Source: Halobacteriales archaeon QH_6_64_20
Lineage (GTDB): Archaea; Halobacteriota; Halobacteria; Halobacteriales; Halococcaceae
DNA: 46,256 bases
Direction: 5' to 3'
Assembly (NCBI GenBank): GCA_003021235.1
Contig: PXQR01000151.1
Location: 1-46,256, forward strand
The stretch's first letter is position 1. Each line of letters begins with the position of its first letter. The translations under genes were made by a program, and so were the position numbers. Positions 7,362 through 15,803 of this stretch are shown here, piece by piece. The notes below the pieces were generated by a model that did no database searches, was not told where the DNA came from, and saw only the letters and a list, made by a program, of their open reading frames with translations.

Positions 7362-9038
7362 ATGGCGGAAACCAACGACACGATCGACGAGACGACCGAC
7401 GAGGCGGCCGCGGAGAACGGACCGACCCAGCGAGAAAAGTACCTGAGCCGGCGACGGTACCTGATGGCGACGGGATCGGTCGCCGGTGCCGGTATCTTGG
7501 CCGGCTGTGGCCAGTCGGGCGGCGGCGGGACTACCACTGGCGAAGCGACCACGAGTACGGCGACATCGACGGCCACGTCTACGGCGACCGCGACCGAGAC
7601 GAACACGGAGACCACGCAGGAAACGACCGAGGAGACAACCCAGCAACAACAGCAGGACGATCGCTACACCTACACCCGACAGGAACTCCAGCAGAAGTAT
7701 CCCGGTCTCGAAATCCTCGTTCCCTCGCCGCCGAACGCCCAGGCTGCCAGCCTGAGCACGTACGAGACCTTTCTCACCGGGACCGACGAGGAGTACATTC
7801 GCAGTCACTACGACTCCCCGCGTATCGAGGAATCGGAACACACCATCTCGCTCACCGGGCTGGCCGGCGAGAACGTCGAGATCACGATGGCCCAGCTCGA
7901 AGAGGAGTTTTCGATCGAGTCGGTCGTCCACACGATGCAGTGTTCGGGTAACGGCCGGTCGTACTTCGAGCCACAGGTCGCGGGCAACCAGTGGTCGTTC
8001 GGAGCCGTCGGCACCGCCCGGTACACCGGCGCGCCGCTGAGCGAGGTCTTGGAGCGATACGACGTCGATACGGGCGAGGGGATGTGGCTCTCGGTGATGG
8101 GTGCGGACGCGCCGGAAGGTGAGGACGTCTTCGCCCGGTCGATCCCGATGTCGAAAGTCACCGACGATTGTATGCTCGCCTATGAGCGAAACGGCGAGGC
8201 GCTCACCGCCGAACACGGCTTCCCCGTACGAATCATCGTCCCGGGCTGGTACGGCTGTAACAACGTCAAGTGGGTCGATCGGATGCACGTCATGGACAAG
8301 ATGCTCTATGGGCCCGAGTGGAACGGCGAGCAGGGCCGGAACTACACCCACTGGCAACAGAGTTCCTATCGGATCGTCCCGGCACAGGACAGCGAACCGC
8401 AGCGTTACGAGTCGATCGACGTCTTCGACACGTATCAGCAGATGGAAAGTACTGATCGGATACGGAACGCCTACATGTACGGCAACCTAGTCAAGTCGCT
8501 GATCGGCTATCCGACACAGGGCGCAACGGTGAGTCCGGGACCGGCCGGCACGATCGAGGTCGTCGGCGTCGCCTGGGCCGGCGGGCAGGCCGTCGAAGGC
8601 GTCGAGGTCTCGACCGACGGCGGCGAGAGCTTCGAGGCGGCGGAGTTCTTCGGCCCCAACCCCGGATCGGCCGCCTGGCGACAGTTCCGGTACGTCTGGG
8701 AGAACCCCCAATCCGGCCAGCACACCGTCGTCTCGCGGGCGACCGACGCGGACGGGCGTTCCCAGCCGGCGACGATATCGGGTCCCGACGCGGGGCTTCG
8801 CGGCATCCGGAACGATCAGTTCCCCTGGAACAAGAGCGGGTACGGAAGCAACGCCTACATGCCCGAATCGGTCGACGTCACGGTCGAACAGCAGGGGACG
8901 ACGGGCGGCGGCGGCACCGATACGACCACCACCGGCGAGAGCACGACCACCGGCGGCGGGAACACGAACACCACTACGAGCGGAAGCGCGACGAACACGA
9001 CGACGAGCGGCAACGGAACGACTACCGGCGGGAACTGA
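7362..9038 (+). CDS. Sulfite-oxidase-like molybdopterin oxidoreductase, Tat lipoprotein
   Basis: A 558-residue extracytoplasmic molybdoenzyme. Residues 29-49 form a Tat signal with lipobox (SRRRYLMATG ... ILAGC). A Thr/Gln-rich linker runs to about residue 100. The oxidoreductase domain follows, with the molybdenum-ligating Cys at residue 194 (MQCSGNGRSYFEP) and conserved GFPVRIIVPGWYG and VKWVDRMHV. A Mo-co dimerisation domain spans about residues 390-490 (VVGVAWAGGQAVEGVEVSTD). There is no heme domain, so electrons must leave through a partner, presumably the halocyanin upstream. The protein ends in a ~40-residue Thr/Gly/Asn tail. Sulfite to sulfate is the family reaction; other substrates are possible. 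Confidence 0.9.
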   Translation: MAETNDTIDETTDEAAAENGPTQREKYLSRRRYLMATGSVAGAGILAGCGQSGGGGTTTGEATTSTATSTATSTATATETNTETTQETTEETTQQQQQDDRYTYTRQELQQKYPGLEILVPSPPNAQAASLSTYETFLTGTDEEYIRSHYDSPRIEESEHTISLTGLAGENVEITMAQLEEEFSIESVVHTMQCSGNGRSYFEPQVAGNQWSFGAVGTARYTGAPLSEVLERYDVDTGEGMWLSVMGADAPEGEDVFARSIPMSKVTDDCMLAYERNGEALTAEHGFPVRIIVPGWYGCNNVKWVDRMHVMDKMLYGPEWNGEQGRNYTHWQQSSYRIVPAQDSEPQRYESIDVFDTYQQMESTDRIRNAYMYGNLVKSLIGYPTQGATVSPGPAGTIEVVGVAWAGGQAVEGVEVSTDGGESFEAAEFFGPNPGSAAWRQFRYVWENPQSGQHTVVSRATDADGRSQPATISGPDAGLRGIRNDQFPWNKSGYGSNAYMPESVDVTVEQQGTTGGGGTDTTTTGESTTTGGGNTNTTTSGSATNTTTSGNGTTTGGN

Positions 9039-9053
9039 TCGACACGACAACGA

Positions 9054-9599
9054 CTATTCGCTCGCCTCGCCGCTTTCACCGGTTTCGTCTCCGTCGTCCC
9101 GGCCGTTGCTCTCCTCCCGGTCGCTCTCGTCTCGGACTTCGAGGACGTGGAGTTCGAATTCCACTGACTCGCCGGCCAGTTCGTGATTGAAGTCGATCTC
9201 GACGGCCTCGTCGGTCGCGTCGGTTATCCAGCCGGTTTCGCCCGTTTCGCTTCGAACCAGTTCGTCCTCCTCGGCTTCGATGTCGAACTCGGCCTCCAGT
9301 TCGTCCCGTGACACTCTGGTAACGCGTTCACTATCGTAGGAGCCGAATGCCCTCTCGGGCGACACGCGGGTCGTTCGCGTCTCGCCGACGGCCATCTCCC
9401 CGACGGTCTCGTCGATGCCGTCGATGACCTCGCTTTCGCCGACCGGAAAGACCAGCGGCTTGTAATCGCGGTGGTCGTGATAGATCCCCTCCGCCAGGGC
9501 GATATCGACGTCGGTCGTATCGAAGACCGCACCGGCGTCCTCGCCCTCCGCGATCCGACCGACGTACTGTACGACCGCGACGCGTCCGCGTTCGACCAT
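9054..9599 (-). CDS. FKBP-type peptidyl-prolyl isomerase (SlyD-like)
   Basis: A 181-residue cis-trans prolyl isomerase and chaperone. The split FKBP domain is visible as VAVVQYVGRI...VFDTTD, then LVFPVGESEVIDGIDETVGEM, returning at FNHELAGESVEFELHVLEV. Between them lies the insert-in-flap chaperone domain, about residues 80-145. The C-terminal ~25 residues are a disordered Asp/Glu/Ser/Gly tail, common in haloarchaeal proteins. It probably acts in the cytoplasm, since no signal peptide is seen. It is convergent with the molybdoenzyme, leaving only 15 nt between their stop codons. Confidence 0.9.
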   Translation of the reverse strand: MVERGRVAVVQYVGRIAEGEDAGAVFDTTDVDIALAEGIYHDHRDYKPLVFPVGESEVIDGIDETVGEMAVGETRTTRVSPERAFGSYDSERVTRVSRDELEAEFDIEAEEDELVRSETGETGWITDATDEAVEIDFNHELAGESVEFELHVLEVRDESDREESNGRDDGDETGESGEASE

Positions 9600-9705
9600 G
9601 GGAGCCCCTCTCGCGGCACGCTATTGGGTCTTCGGTGATCGTTCGGTGACCGGCCCGCTACCGGCGTTCGAAACGCTTAGGCGGGGGCTTCGACCACGGA
9701 GAGGT

Positions 9706-11043
9706 ATGGCGAACACGGACGAGGAGCCACGAAGCGAGACCGGAACCGACTGGATCGGCGGGACGTTCGTGAGCGACGTCGGATGGAACCATCTAGAGAC
9801 GCTCGTTGACCTACCCCACCGGATGGCCGGCACCGAGGGCGAACGCCGCGGGGCCGAAGCGACCCGCGACGCGCTCGCGACCGTCGGCGCTCGTGACGCC
9901 CGGGTCGAGGAGTTTCCGATCCAGGGCTGGGAGCGCGAAACGAGCACTATCGAAGCCGGCGGCGACGCCCACCGGTGTATCGCGCTACCGCGAAGCCCCG
10001 CGGCGAGCGTCTCCGGCACCCTTGTCGATCTCGACTACGGCTTGCCCGCCGATTTCGACGCCGACCTAAGTGGCAAAGTCGTCGTGGTGTCGAGCGACGT
10101 GCCCGATCACTTCGATCGGTTCATCCACCGCCGCGAGAAGTACTACCGGGCCGTCGAGGCCGGTGCCGAAGGGTTCGTCTTTCGCAATCACGTCCCCGGC
10201 GGTCTGCCGCCGACCGGGAGCGTCGGCACCCCCGAGGAACCGATCGGCGAGGTGCCGGCGGTCGGCGTCTCGAAGGAGGTCGGAACCCGGCTCTCCCGGC
10301 GCTTCGCGGGCGAAGAGGTGGGTATCGACGTCGAGGCGACGATCGAAGAGGCCACCAGCCGGAACGTCCACGCCCTCCTCGGGCCTGAGAGCGAGCAGGA
10401 AGTCCTGGTGACCGCCCACGTCGACGCTCACGACATCGCCGAGGGCGCGATGGACAACGGCGTCGGTACTGCGGCGGTCGTCGAGATCGCCCGCGCGCTC
10501 GCGAGCCGGGAGGCCGACCTCGATACGAAGGTCCGTTTCGTCGTCTTCGGTGCGGAGGAAGTCGGTCTGTTGGGTGCCGAGCACGAGGCCGATCGGATGG
10601 ACCCCGAGAACGTCAAGGCAATCTTGAACAACGACGGTGTCTGTCGCGGGCGGACGCTTTCGCTGTACACCCACGGCTTTCCCGAACTCGACGACGCGGC
10701 CGAGAGCGTCGCGGATCGGATGGGCCACCCGATCGAAACGACGCCCGAGCAGGGTCCTCACAGCGACCACTGGCCGTTCGTCGTTCAGGGGGTGCCGGGC
10801 TATCACGCGATGAGCGAGACCGGCGACCGCGGCCGGGGCTGGGGTCATACCGAAGCCGACACGCTCGACAAACTGGAAATCCGAACCCTTCGCGAGAGCG
10901 CGATCGTGCTCACGGAACTCGCCGTCGAGCTGGCGAGCGATTCGTTCGAGGTCGCTCACTGCGAGCCCGAGGCGATCGCCGCCGCGCTCGAACGCGAGGA
11001 CCAGGCCGAAGGCATGAAGCTCATCGGCGACTGGCCCTTCTGA
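9706..11043 (+). CDS. M28 family metallopeptidase
   Basis: A 445-residue zinc aminopeptidase-like protein. Candidate metal ligands appear in family order: His in VTAHVDAHD (~237), Asp in AMDNGVG (~249), the Glu pair in FGAEEVGLLG (~284), Asp in LNNDGVC (~310) and His in PHSDHWPF (~355). A PA-like insert domain spans about residues 110-200. No signal peptide is seen, so it is probably cytoplasmic. The ATG at 9706 is preferred over one 36 codons upstream because the upstream part is Arg-rich and overlaps the divergent FKBP start. The peptide substrate is unknown. Confidence 0.9.
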   Translation: MANTDEEPRSETGTDWIGGTFVSDVGWNHLETLVDLPHRMAGTEGERRGAEATRDALATVGARDARVEEFPIQGWERETSTIEAGGDAHRCIALPRSPAASVSGTLVDLDYGLPADFDADLSGKVVVVSSDVPDHFDRFIHRREKYYRAVEAGAEGFVFRNHVPGGLPPTGSVGTPEEPIGEVPAVGVSKEVGTRLSRRFAGEEVGIDVEATIEEATSRNVHALLGPESEQEVLVTAHVDAHDIAEGAMDNGVGTAAVVEIARALASREADLDTKVRFVVFGAEEVGLLGAEHEADRMDPENVKAILNNDGVCRGRTLSLYTHGFPELDDAAESVADRMGHPIETTPEQGPHSDHWPFVVQGVPGYHAMSETGDRGRGWGHTEADTLDKLEIRTLRESAIVLTELAVELASDSFEVAHCEPEAIAAALEREDQAEGMKLIGDWPF

Positions 11044-11202
11044 GTGCGAGCGTCCGACTCCGCTTCCACCGCTGAATCCTTTCCACGGGCGACTCGCCCC
11101 GGAGGGGGTCGACGTCGATAGCGGAGGGGGCTGACGAGGACGCCCGGACGGCGATAGCTCGGATGGGAAAAGTTCTAATGCGTAATACGCCGACTGATAG
11201 GC

Positions 11203-11640
11203 ATGTACGCGTTAGCGCTGTTCGGGCCGGTCGATGCGGTTTTGGAACCCGTTATCGGCTTTTTGCTCCTCGGACTCGTGCTGGTGAACCTCGCCGTTCG
11301 TGGCCTGGCCTTTCGCTCGCACAGGAAGGAAGCACGGGAGGGCGGCGCGGAGGCGATCAGTCGCTACCTGCCGCTCGAAGCGACGAACGTGCTACTGGTG
11401 CTTGGCTCGTTTTACTTCATGACGCTCGAATACCACGGTGGAATGGTACTGTCGGTGCTCGTACTCGGGATGTTCGTCAGCGACTTCTTCGAGTTCGAGG
11501 CACGGAAGGTAGAGGCCCGCCGCGACGTGCCGCTCGAACCGCCCAACAGCGCGATCGCCGCCTCGGTGCTCGTGTTCCTCTACACGGCTTACCAGAGCCT
11601 CTTTTTCGTGATCGCTCCGGTCTGGAACGCGATCATCTGA
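11203..11640 (+). CDS. Haloarchaeal membrane protein flanking the bc locus (DUF7313-like)
   Basis: A 145-residue protein with about four hydrophobic helices (VIGFLLLGLVLVNLAV, VLLVLGSFYFMTL, MVLSVLVLGMFVSDFF and AIAASVLVFLYTAYQSLFF) and short charged loops. I recall this as the haloarchaeal family DUF7313, found next to cytochrome bc genes; the number is from memory. It is transcribed towards the bc operon and converges with it across a 304-nt gap. No catalytic or cofactor motif is visible. A structural role in the respiratory complex is inference from position only. Confidence 0.75.
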   Translation: MYALALFGPVDAVLEPVIGFLLLGLVLVNLAVRGLAFRSHRKEAREGGAEAISRYLPLEATNVLLVLGSFYFMTLEYHGGMVLSVLVLGMFVSDFFEFEARKVEARRDVPLEPPNSAIAASVLVFLYTAYQSLFFVIAPVWNAII

Positions 11641-11944
11641 TCGGTCTCCCCGCTCGATCGGCCCTCCGCCCGTACGTGATCCGGCCGTTCGCCGATCCCC
11701 GTGACCGACGGCGGCACGTTCGCCTTGCTTCGTCCTCCGTCGACCACTCGATCCGCCGACCCTCCCGGTCGGGCTCGTCGTATATCGATCGAGGCGAGGG
11801 AAAGCGAAGAACTATACCGACAAAGGCTGAGACACGGCGCTGATCGGCGGCCCGTGGACGTGACCGACACCTCCCGCGTCGATCGAGCGATCGTCCATAC
11901 CGAACCTAAAATACGTCCGACCGACAAACGGGCTGGCCTCGAGG
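11641..11944. other. Intergenic gap between convergent genes
   Basis: This lies between the stops of the convergent genes ending at 11640 and 11945. I see no convincing reading frame, RNA gene or perfect terminator hairpin. A TATTTTAG box on the minus strand near 11907-11915 precedes only a 28-codon frame, which is not persuasive. Confidence 0.5.
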
Positions 11945-12223
11945 TTACTCCGAACTCGAGTCCCGGTTCGCCCACATGGTGCGCGCCTCGCGGGCCGCCG
12001 GGATCAACACCCAGAAGGTAAGCGTACCGAGGATCGCGAACCAGAACAGCCCTTCTCGGAGGCTGAGGGCGATCGTCGCGTAGATATCGATCTGGCTCAC
12101 CGTTACCTCGGCGACCAGCTGGCCTTCCTCGAAACTCTCGGTCGTGTACCACCCCGAAAGCACCATCCACGAGAGTATTCCCCCCGTGAGAACCAGTAGG
12201 CCCTTTGCGAACTCGTCAGCCAT
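11945..12223 (-). CDS. Small membrane protein of the bc operon (DUF7314-like)
   Basis: A 92-residue protein with two hydrophobic helices (LLVLTGGILSWMVL near the N-terminus and GLFWFAILGTLTFWVLI near residue 65) joined by a polar segment, and a hydrophilic C-terminus. It is the last gene of the bc operon. Its ATG overlaps the end of the preceding gene by 8 nt, which implies coupled translation. I recall the family as DUF7314, from memory. No function is known to me; it is probably a small accessory subunit. Confidence 0.75.
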   Translation of the reverse strand: MADEFAKGLLVLTGGILSWMVLSGWYTTESFEEGQLVAEVTVSQIDIYATIALSLREGLFWFAILGTLTFWVLIPAAREARTMWANRDSSSE

Positions 12224-12638
12224 CCTCTATATCCCCGTCGTCGTCGCTATTAGGGCTTCCCATTCCGCCGGTTCGAAACCGCGACGCGAAGGCATACGTC
12301 GCCGCACCGAGGGCGATCGCCCCGACGCCGGCGATCGCGAGCGGGAGGTTCACCTCCGAGGCGGCAGCGACCGTCCGGTTGGTCGCCGTATCGAGCAAAA
12401 CGAATCCGCCCACCACCGCCACGATGGCGATCAGCGTCGAGAACACCGTGACGATCTTGTAGAGTTCGCGGGGAACGACCACGTCGCGCCGACCTCGATC
12501 CTCAGTTCGTCCCTCGGTGTTCGGCTCGGTGTCGCCTCCGTCGGTTTCGGTGCGCTCGTCGACCTCGTCGGCTACCTCGGCCCAGTCGCTTTCGCCGTGT
12601 TCGCCGTTTTCCGGCTGGGTTCGCTGATCGGTGCTCAT
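12216..12638 (-). CDS. bc-operon membrane protein (DUF7315-like)
   Basis: A 140-residue protein. Residues 1-50 are hydrophilic and very acidic, probably disordered. Two membrane helices follow (LYKIVTVFSTLIAIVAVVGG and LPLAIAGVGAIALGAATY), separated by a short exposed loop. The tail is again acidic (SPNSDDDGDIEDG). It lies between the cytochrome b C-terminal gene (about 100 nt upstream) and the overlapping DUF7314-like gene. It has no redox motif. The family number is from memory. Confidence 0.75.
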   Translation of the reverse strand: MSTDQRTQPENGEHGESDWAEVADEVDERTETDGGDTEPNTEGRTEDRGRRDVVVPRELYKIVTVFSTLIAIVAVVGGFVLLDTATNRTVAAASEVNLPLAIAGVGAIALGAATYAFASRFRTGGMGSPNSDDDGDIEDG

Positions 12639-12737
12639 CGGTCGAATTCAGTAGTACGGAGTATCGTTGATCGTCGTTTGTCCCGGTCTCAGTAGGCGAT
12701 CGGTTCCCCGCCAGAGTGGTCGCGGTACCCGCCGTGA

Positions 12738-13535
12738 TTACTTCGGCGGCCGCAGTCGGTAGTAGCGCCGATTGAGACTGAACATGTATCCCTCGCGCAT
12801 CGTTTTCAACAACCCGTACGCCACGAACCCTGCGACGAACGGCAACAAGAAGGTCAGATCGAAGAGTAGATGCGTGTCGATGATCGGCGCGACGAGGTTC
12901 TTGATCGACAGGATGCTGATCGTCGCGGCGAAGGTAACCCCGAAGACGCCAACAGCCGCCCAGAACGGCTGTTCGACGGGCCGTCGGGCCGCTCCCTTGT
13001 TGAGGAAGGGAACCATCGAGATGAACCCCACCACCACTACGTTCGCGAGCACGCCGTAGGTCCGATCGGCAAGTAGCTTCTCGCCGCCGAGGATCGCCAG
13101 CTCGGGGTTCAGCGGACCGAGTTTCAGCAGGCCGAACGACCAGTAGAGATACCAGTCCGGCAGGATGATCGCCGGAGTGGTGCTCGGATCGGCCGGCGCG
13201 GCGATGTGTGGCGGGAGCGTCGCCGAGAGGAAGATGATCATCCCCACGAAGAAGAACGTGATCGAGAGGTTGCGGATGAGCTCGTGGGGCCAGGTCGGGA
13301 AGGCGAGCACGTCGCGCTCGACGTAGGTCGATTCGGTCCTGAGGTCCTGGTCCTCGCGGCGAGCGCGCTCGAAGTACTCGTAGGTGAGCTGTGAGAGCCC
13401 CTGCGAGCGCTCCTTGCGCTCGCGCCAGGTCGGCGTCTCGTCGTCCGGGGCGACGATGCCGGTCCCGTCCGCACGGACGTCCTCGCCGCCGTCGGTCGTC
13501 GGTTCCGGGTCGTGGTCGCTTTCGGTGTCAGTCAT
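12738..13535 (-). CDS. Cytochrome b C-terminal half (PetD-like subunit IV)
   Basis: A 265-residue protein carrying the C-terminal part of cytochrome b as a separate chain. About 85 hydrophilic residues precede the first helix. The quinol-oxidation-site motif appears as PDWYLYWSFG (PEWY in most homologues), followed by two further helices and the cytoplasmic tail FSLNRRYYRLRPPK. With the preceding gene it forms the two-chain cytochrome b of a b6f-type arrangement. The ATG at 13535 gives an acidic N-terminal extension typical of haloarchaea. Confidence 0.9.
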   Translation of the reverse strand: MTDTESDHDPEPTTDGGEDVRADGTGIVAPDDETPTWRERKERSQGLSQLTYEYFERARREDQDLRTESTYVERDVLAFPTWPHELIRNLSITFFFVGMIIFLSATLPPHIAAPADPSTTPAIILPDWYLYWSFGLLKLGPLNPELAILGGEKLLADRTYGVLANVVVVGFISMVPFLNKGAARRPVEQPFWAAVGVFGVTFAATISILSIKNLVAPIIDTHLLFDLTFLLPFVAGFVAYGLLKTMREGYMFSLNRRYYRLRPPK

Positions 13536-13678
13536 GATCGGTTGATCCGCTGTTATCTCGTAAGTCTTCGTAGGATCGCGGTCGCCTTGTGCCTAACGGT
13601 GATTCGGTACGCACCGGATCGCAGTCGGTCCGATTCGTCGGGTCGTCGGGGCCGTTTCGCTCGGCGCTCGGTGGTCGA

Positions 13679-14491
13679 TCAGTGCGGTTCGGCGATACCC
13701 TGCATCCAGACGATGCCGATGTGGATCGCGATCAGCGTCGTCACCACGAAGGGCAGGAAGAAGACGTGCAGGATGTACATCCGTTCGAGCGTTGCTTGCC
13801 CGAGGGTGAAGCCGCCGAAGATCAGCTGGGCGACCCACTCGCCGGCGAGCGGGATCGAGAGGCTCATTTCGACGCCGATCTGGCCCGCCCAGAAGCTGAG
13901 CTGATCCCATGGGAGCAGGTAGCCGGTGTACCCGAAGACCATCGTCAGCGAGATGAGGACGATGCCGAGGATCCAGTTGAGTTCGCGCGGCTCCTTGTAC
14001 GCACCGGTGAAGTACACCCGCAACATGTGCAAGAAGACGGCGGCGGTCATCACCTGTGCGGACCACCGATGAATAGACCGGAGCATGTACCCGAAGTTGA
14101 GATCGGTCATGATACTCGTGATCGAACAGTACGCGACCGTCGCACCGTCGATTCCACACGTACCCGCCGCCGCAGCCGGCGCGTAGTAAAAGCCCAGTAA
14201 GGCCCCCGAGAGCGCCGCGACGACGTAGGCGATCGTCGACAGCGAGCCGAGCGCATACAGCGGATACCAGTACCAGAACTTGTTGTCGAGGTTGTACTGT
14301 TCGGTGTGGCTTTTGGGCATCTGCATGTTCGACTTGTAGTAGAGGTTCTCGACGATCTCTAGGTAGTCGACGATGCGAAGCCGCTTGTCGAGCCACACCA
14401 ATACCGTGAGGTAGCCCTTTTCGACCGGCGATAGGTCGCGCTGTTCCATCCAGCCGCTGTGGTCCATCTCGTCTTTGGGTTCTAAGCTCAT
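13679..14491 (-). CDS. Cytochrome b N-terminal half (PetB-like, diheme)
   Basis: A 270-residue membrane subunit that carries two b hemes for quinol oxidation. Helix B has His-x13-His (IHRWSAQV...FLHML) and helix D has His-x14-His (LHVFF...IHIGI). The 14-residue spacing in helix D is the cytochrome b6-type spacing rather than the mitochondrial one. The Qo-site segment GYTGYLLPWDQLSFW is intact. The first ~70 residues are cytoplasmic. It starts 6 nt after the Rieske stop, so the two are translated from one transcript. Confidence 0.93.
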   Translation of the reverse strand: MSLEPKDEMDHSGWMEQRDLSPVEKGYLTVLVWLDKRLRIVDYLEIVENLYYKSNMQMPKSHTEQYNLDNKFWYWYPLYALGSLSTIAYVVAALSGALLGFYYAPAAAAGTCGIDGATVAYCSITSIMTDLNFGYMLRSIHRWSAQVMTAAVFLHMLRVYFTGAYKEPRELNWILGIVLISLTMVFGYTGYLLPWDQLSFWAGQIGVEMSLSIPLAGEWVAQLIFGGFTLGQATLERMYILHVFFLPFVVTTLIAIHIGIVWMQGIAEPH

Positions 14492-14497
14492 GGGTCG

Positions 14498-15367
14498 TTA
14501 GTCGTCCTCCGGGCGCGGGAGCGCCGTGAACACGTACGGAACGGGGTTGAACGGGTCGTAGACCGACTGGTGACACGGACAGTAGACCTCGTTTTCCGCG
14601 CCGAAGCTCTCGCTTTGGGCGCTCGTCTTGTAGCCCGGCACACAACAGAAGTGCGTACACTTGTTCAGCCAGGCGATGAAGCCGTTCTGCGTGCTCGCGT
14701 CGATCCACTCGCTGTACTGGCTGTCGCCGTTGGCCAGTTCCTCGACTTGCGTGCTTCTGATGACCTGGACGACTAGTTCCTCGCCGGAGGGGACGTCTTG
14801 TGAGCGCCAGGTCGCAAGCGCAGGCTTGCCGACGCCGCTCTTACCGATGTCGTTACCCCAGTCCTGGTAGTCGTCGAACATCGAGACGTTGAGCGGTTCG
14901 CCGCCCGATATCTGGCTCTGCCACTGGTACTGGCTCGATCCCGACGAGCGGAAGTAGTTATCAGAATCCCGATCGGGTGTGAGTCCCGGCAACGACTGGA
15001 CGCCACAGTACTGGAACCATCGCGAGGAGTACGTAACCCCCCCCAGTTGCATCTCGGCGACCTGGATGGTTTCGCCCTGTTCGTTCGTTCGTTCCTCGAC
15101 CTCCGGCCAGACCCCGATGAGCGACCCGTCGTCGTCGATGTCGATCGGGATCTGTGGCATACCTCTCGGGGCAGGGCCCGAAACGTTCTCGATGCCGAAC
15201 ATTCGCGTGGTGCCCCCGCCCGCGCCGGTCGAGGAGGTCGCGGAGTTGACCGTCACCGCGCCCGTGGTGCCGAGCGCGGCGAGCGATGCGCCGCCGACGA
15301 CACCCTTGACGAAGCGTCTGCGCCCCGAGTCACTCGGATACTTGTCGTCGCCTGCGTCAGTTGACAT
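14498..15367 (-). CDS. Rieske 2Fe-2S protein of the bc complex
   Basis: A 289-residue subunit that takes electrons from quinol to the next carrier. The cluster ligands are in NKCTHFCCVPG and VYCPCHQSVYDP (Cys-x-His and Cys-x-x-His), and the second Cys of each box can form the stabilising disulfide. The N-terminus has a twin-arginine motif and one helix (GRRRFVKGVVGGASLAALG), consistent with Tat export and retention as a membrane anchor. Long insertions between the anchor and the cluster domain make it larger than mitochondrial Rieske domains, as is usual in haloarchaea. Confidence 0.93.
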   Translation of the reverse strand: MSTDAGDDKYPSDSGRRRFVKGVVGGASLAALGTTGAVTVNSATSSTGAGGGTTRMFGIENVSGPAPRGMPQIPIDIDDDGSLIGVWPEVEERTNEQGETIQVAEMQLGGVTYSSRWFQYCGVQSLPGLTPDRDSDNYFRSSGSSQYQWQSQISGGEPLNVSMFDDYQDWGNDIGKSGVGKPALATWRSQDVPSGEELVVQVIRSTQVEELANGDSQYSEWIDASTQNGFIAWLNKCTHFCCVPGYKTSAQSESFGAENEVYCPCHQSVYDPFNPVPYVFTALPRPEDD

Positions 15368-15416
15368 TGTGGTAGTTCGGTATATCGTTCGGTGGTCGAA
15401 TCGTGTTCGTTCGCGA

Positions 15417-15803
15417 CTATCGCTTGTAGTACGGGTAGACGGCTCGTTTCACGCCATCAAGAACGCCGTCCGTGAGCGTGGTTCCTTCCATCTGCTCTTC
15501 GCGGATATAGAGGTCCTCCCACTTGCGACGGCGTTTCTTGACGATCATCACGTCCGGCAGGAACTCCTTTCGGTACAAAAGTAGGATGAAGGCCAGGTCG
15601 ATGAAGATGATAGCGAGCGCGCCCCCGAGATACATGTTCCCGAGTTGGTCGAACCCCCAGCCGCTGACGAGACCGTAGGTAAAGAGGCCGACGAAGATCA
15701 CCTCGATCACGGTCAGCAGAACGATCGCGATCGCCGCCGATGTGCTTTCTCTGGCCGGTTCGTACCGATGGATATCGCCGTAAGTGCTGTCGGATGAACT
15801 CAT
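15417..15803 (-). CDS. bc-operon membrane protein (DUF7318-like)
   Basis: A 128-residue protein with two central membrane helices (AIAIVLLTVIEVIFVGLFTY and MYLGGALAIIFIDLAFILLL) and a basic cytoplasmic C-terminus (VKKRRRKWEDLY, then KRAVYPYYKR). Its ATG shares one base with the TGA of the halocyanin gene (ATG 15801-15803, TGA 15803-15805). The Rieske gene follows about 50 nt later. I recall the family as DUF7318. The tight coupling between two electron-transfer genes suggests a structural or assembly subunit, which is inference. Confidence 0.78.
   Translation of the reverse strand: MSSSDSTYGDIHRYEPARESTSAAIAIVLLTVIEVIFVGLFTYGLVSGWGFDQLGNMYLGGALAIIFIDLAFILLLYRKEFLPDVMIVKKRRRKWEDLYIREEQMEGTTLTDGVLDGVKRAVYPYYKR

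Noticed and set aside
10066..10959. 297-codon open frame on the minus strand
   Set aside because: Antisense to the M28 peptidase, which has all metal ligands in order.
13593..14708. 371-codon open frame on the minus strand
   Set aside because: Runs through cytochrome b and the Rieske C-terminus in another frame; Arg/His-rich with no membrane helices.
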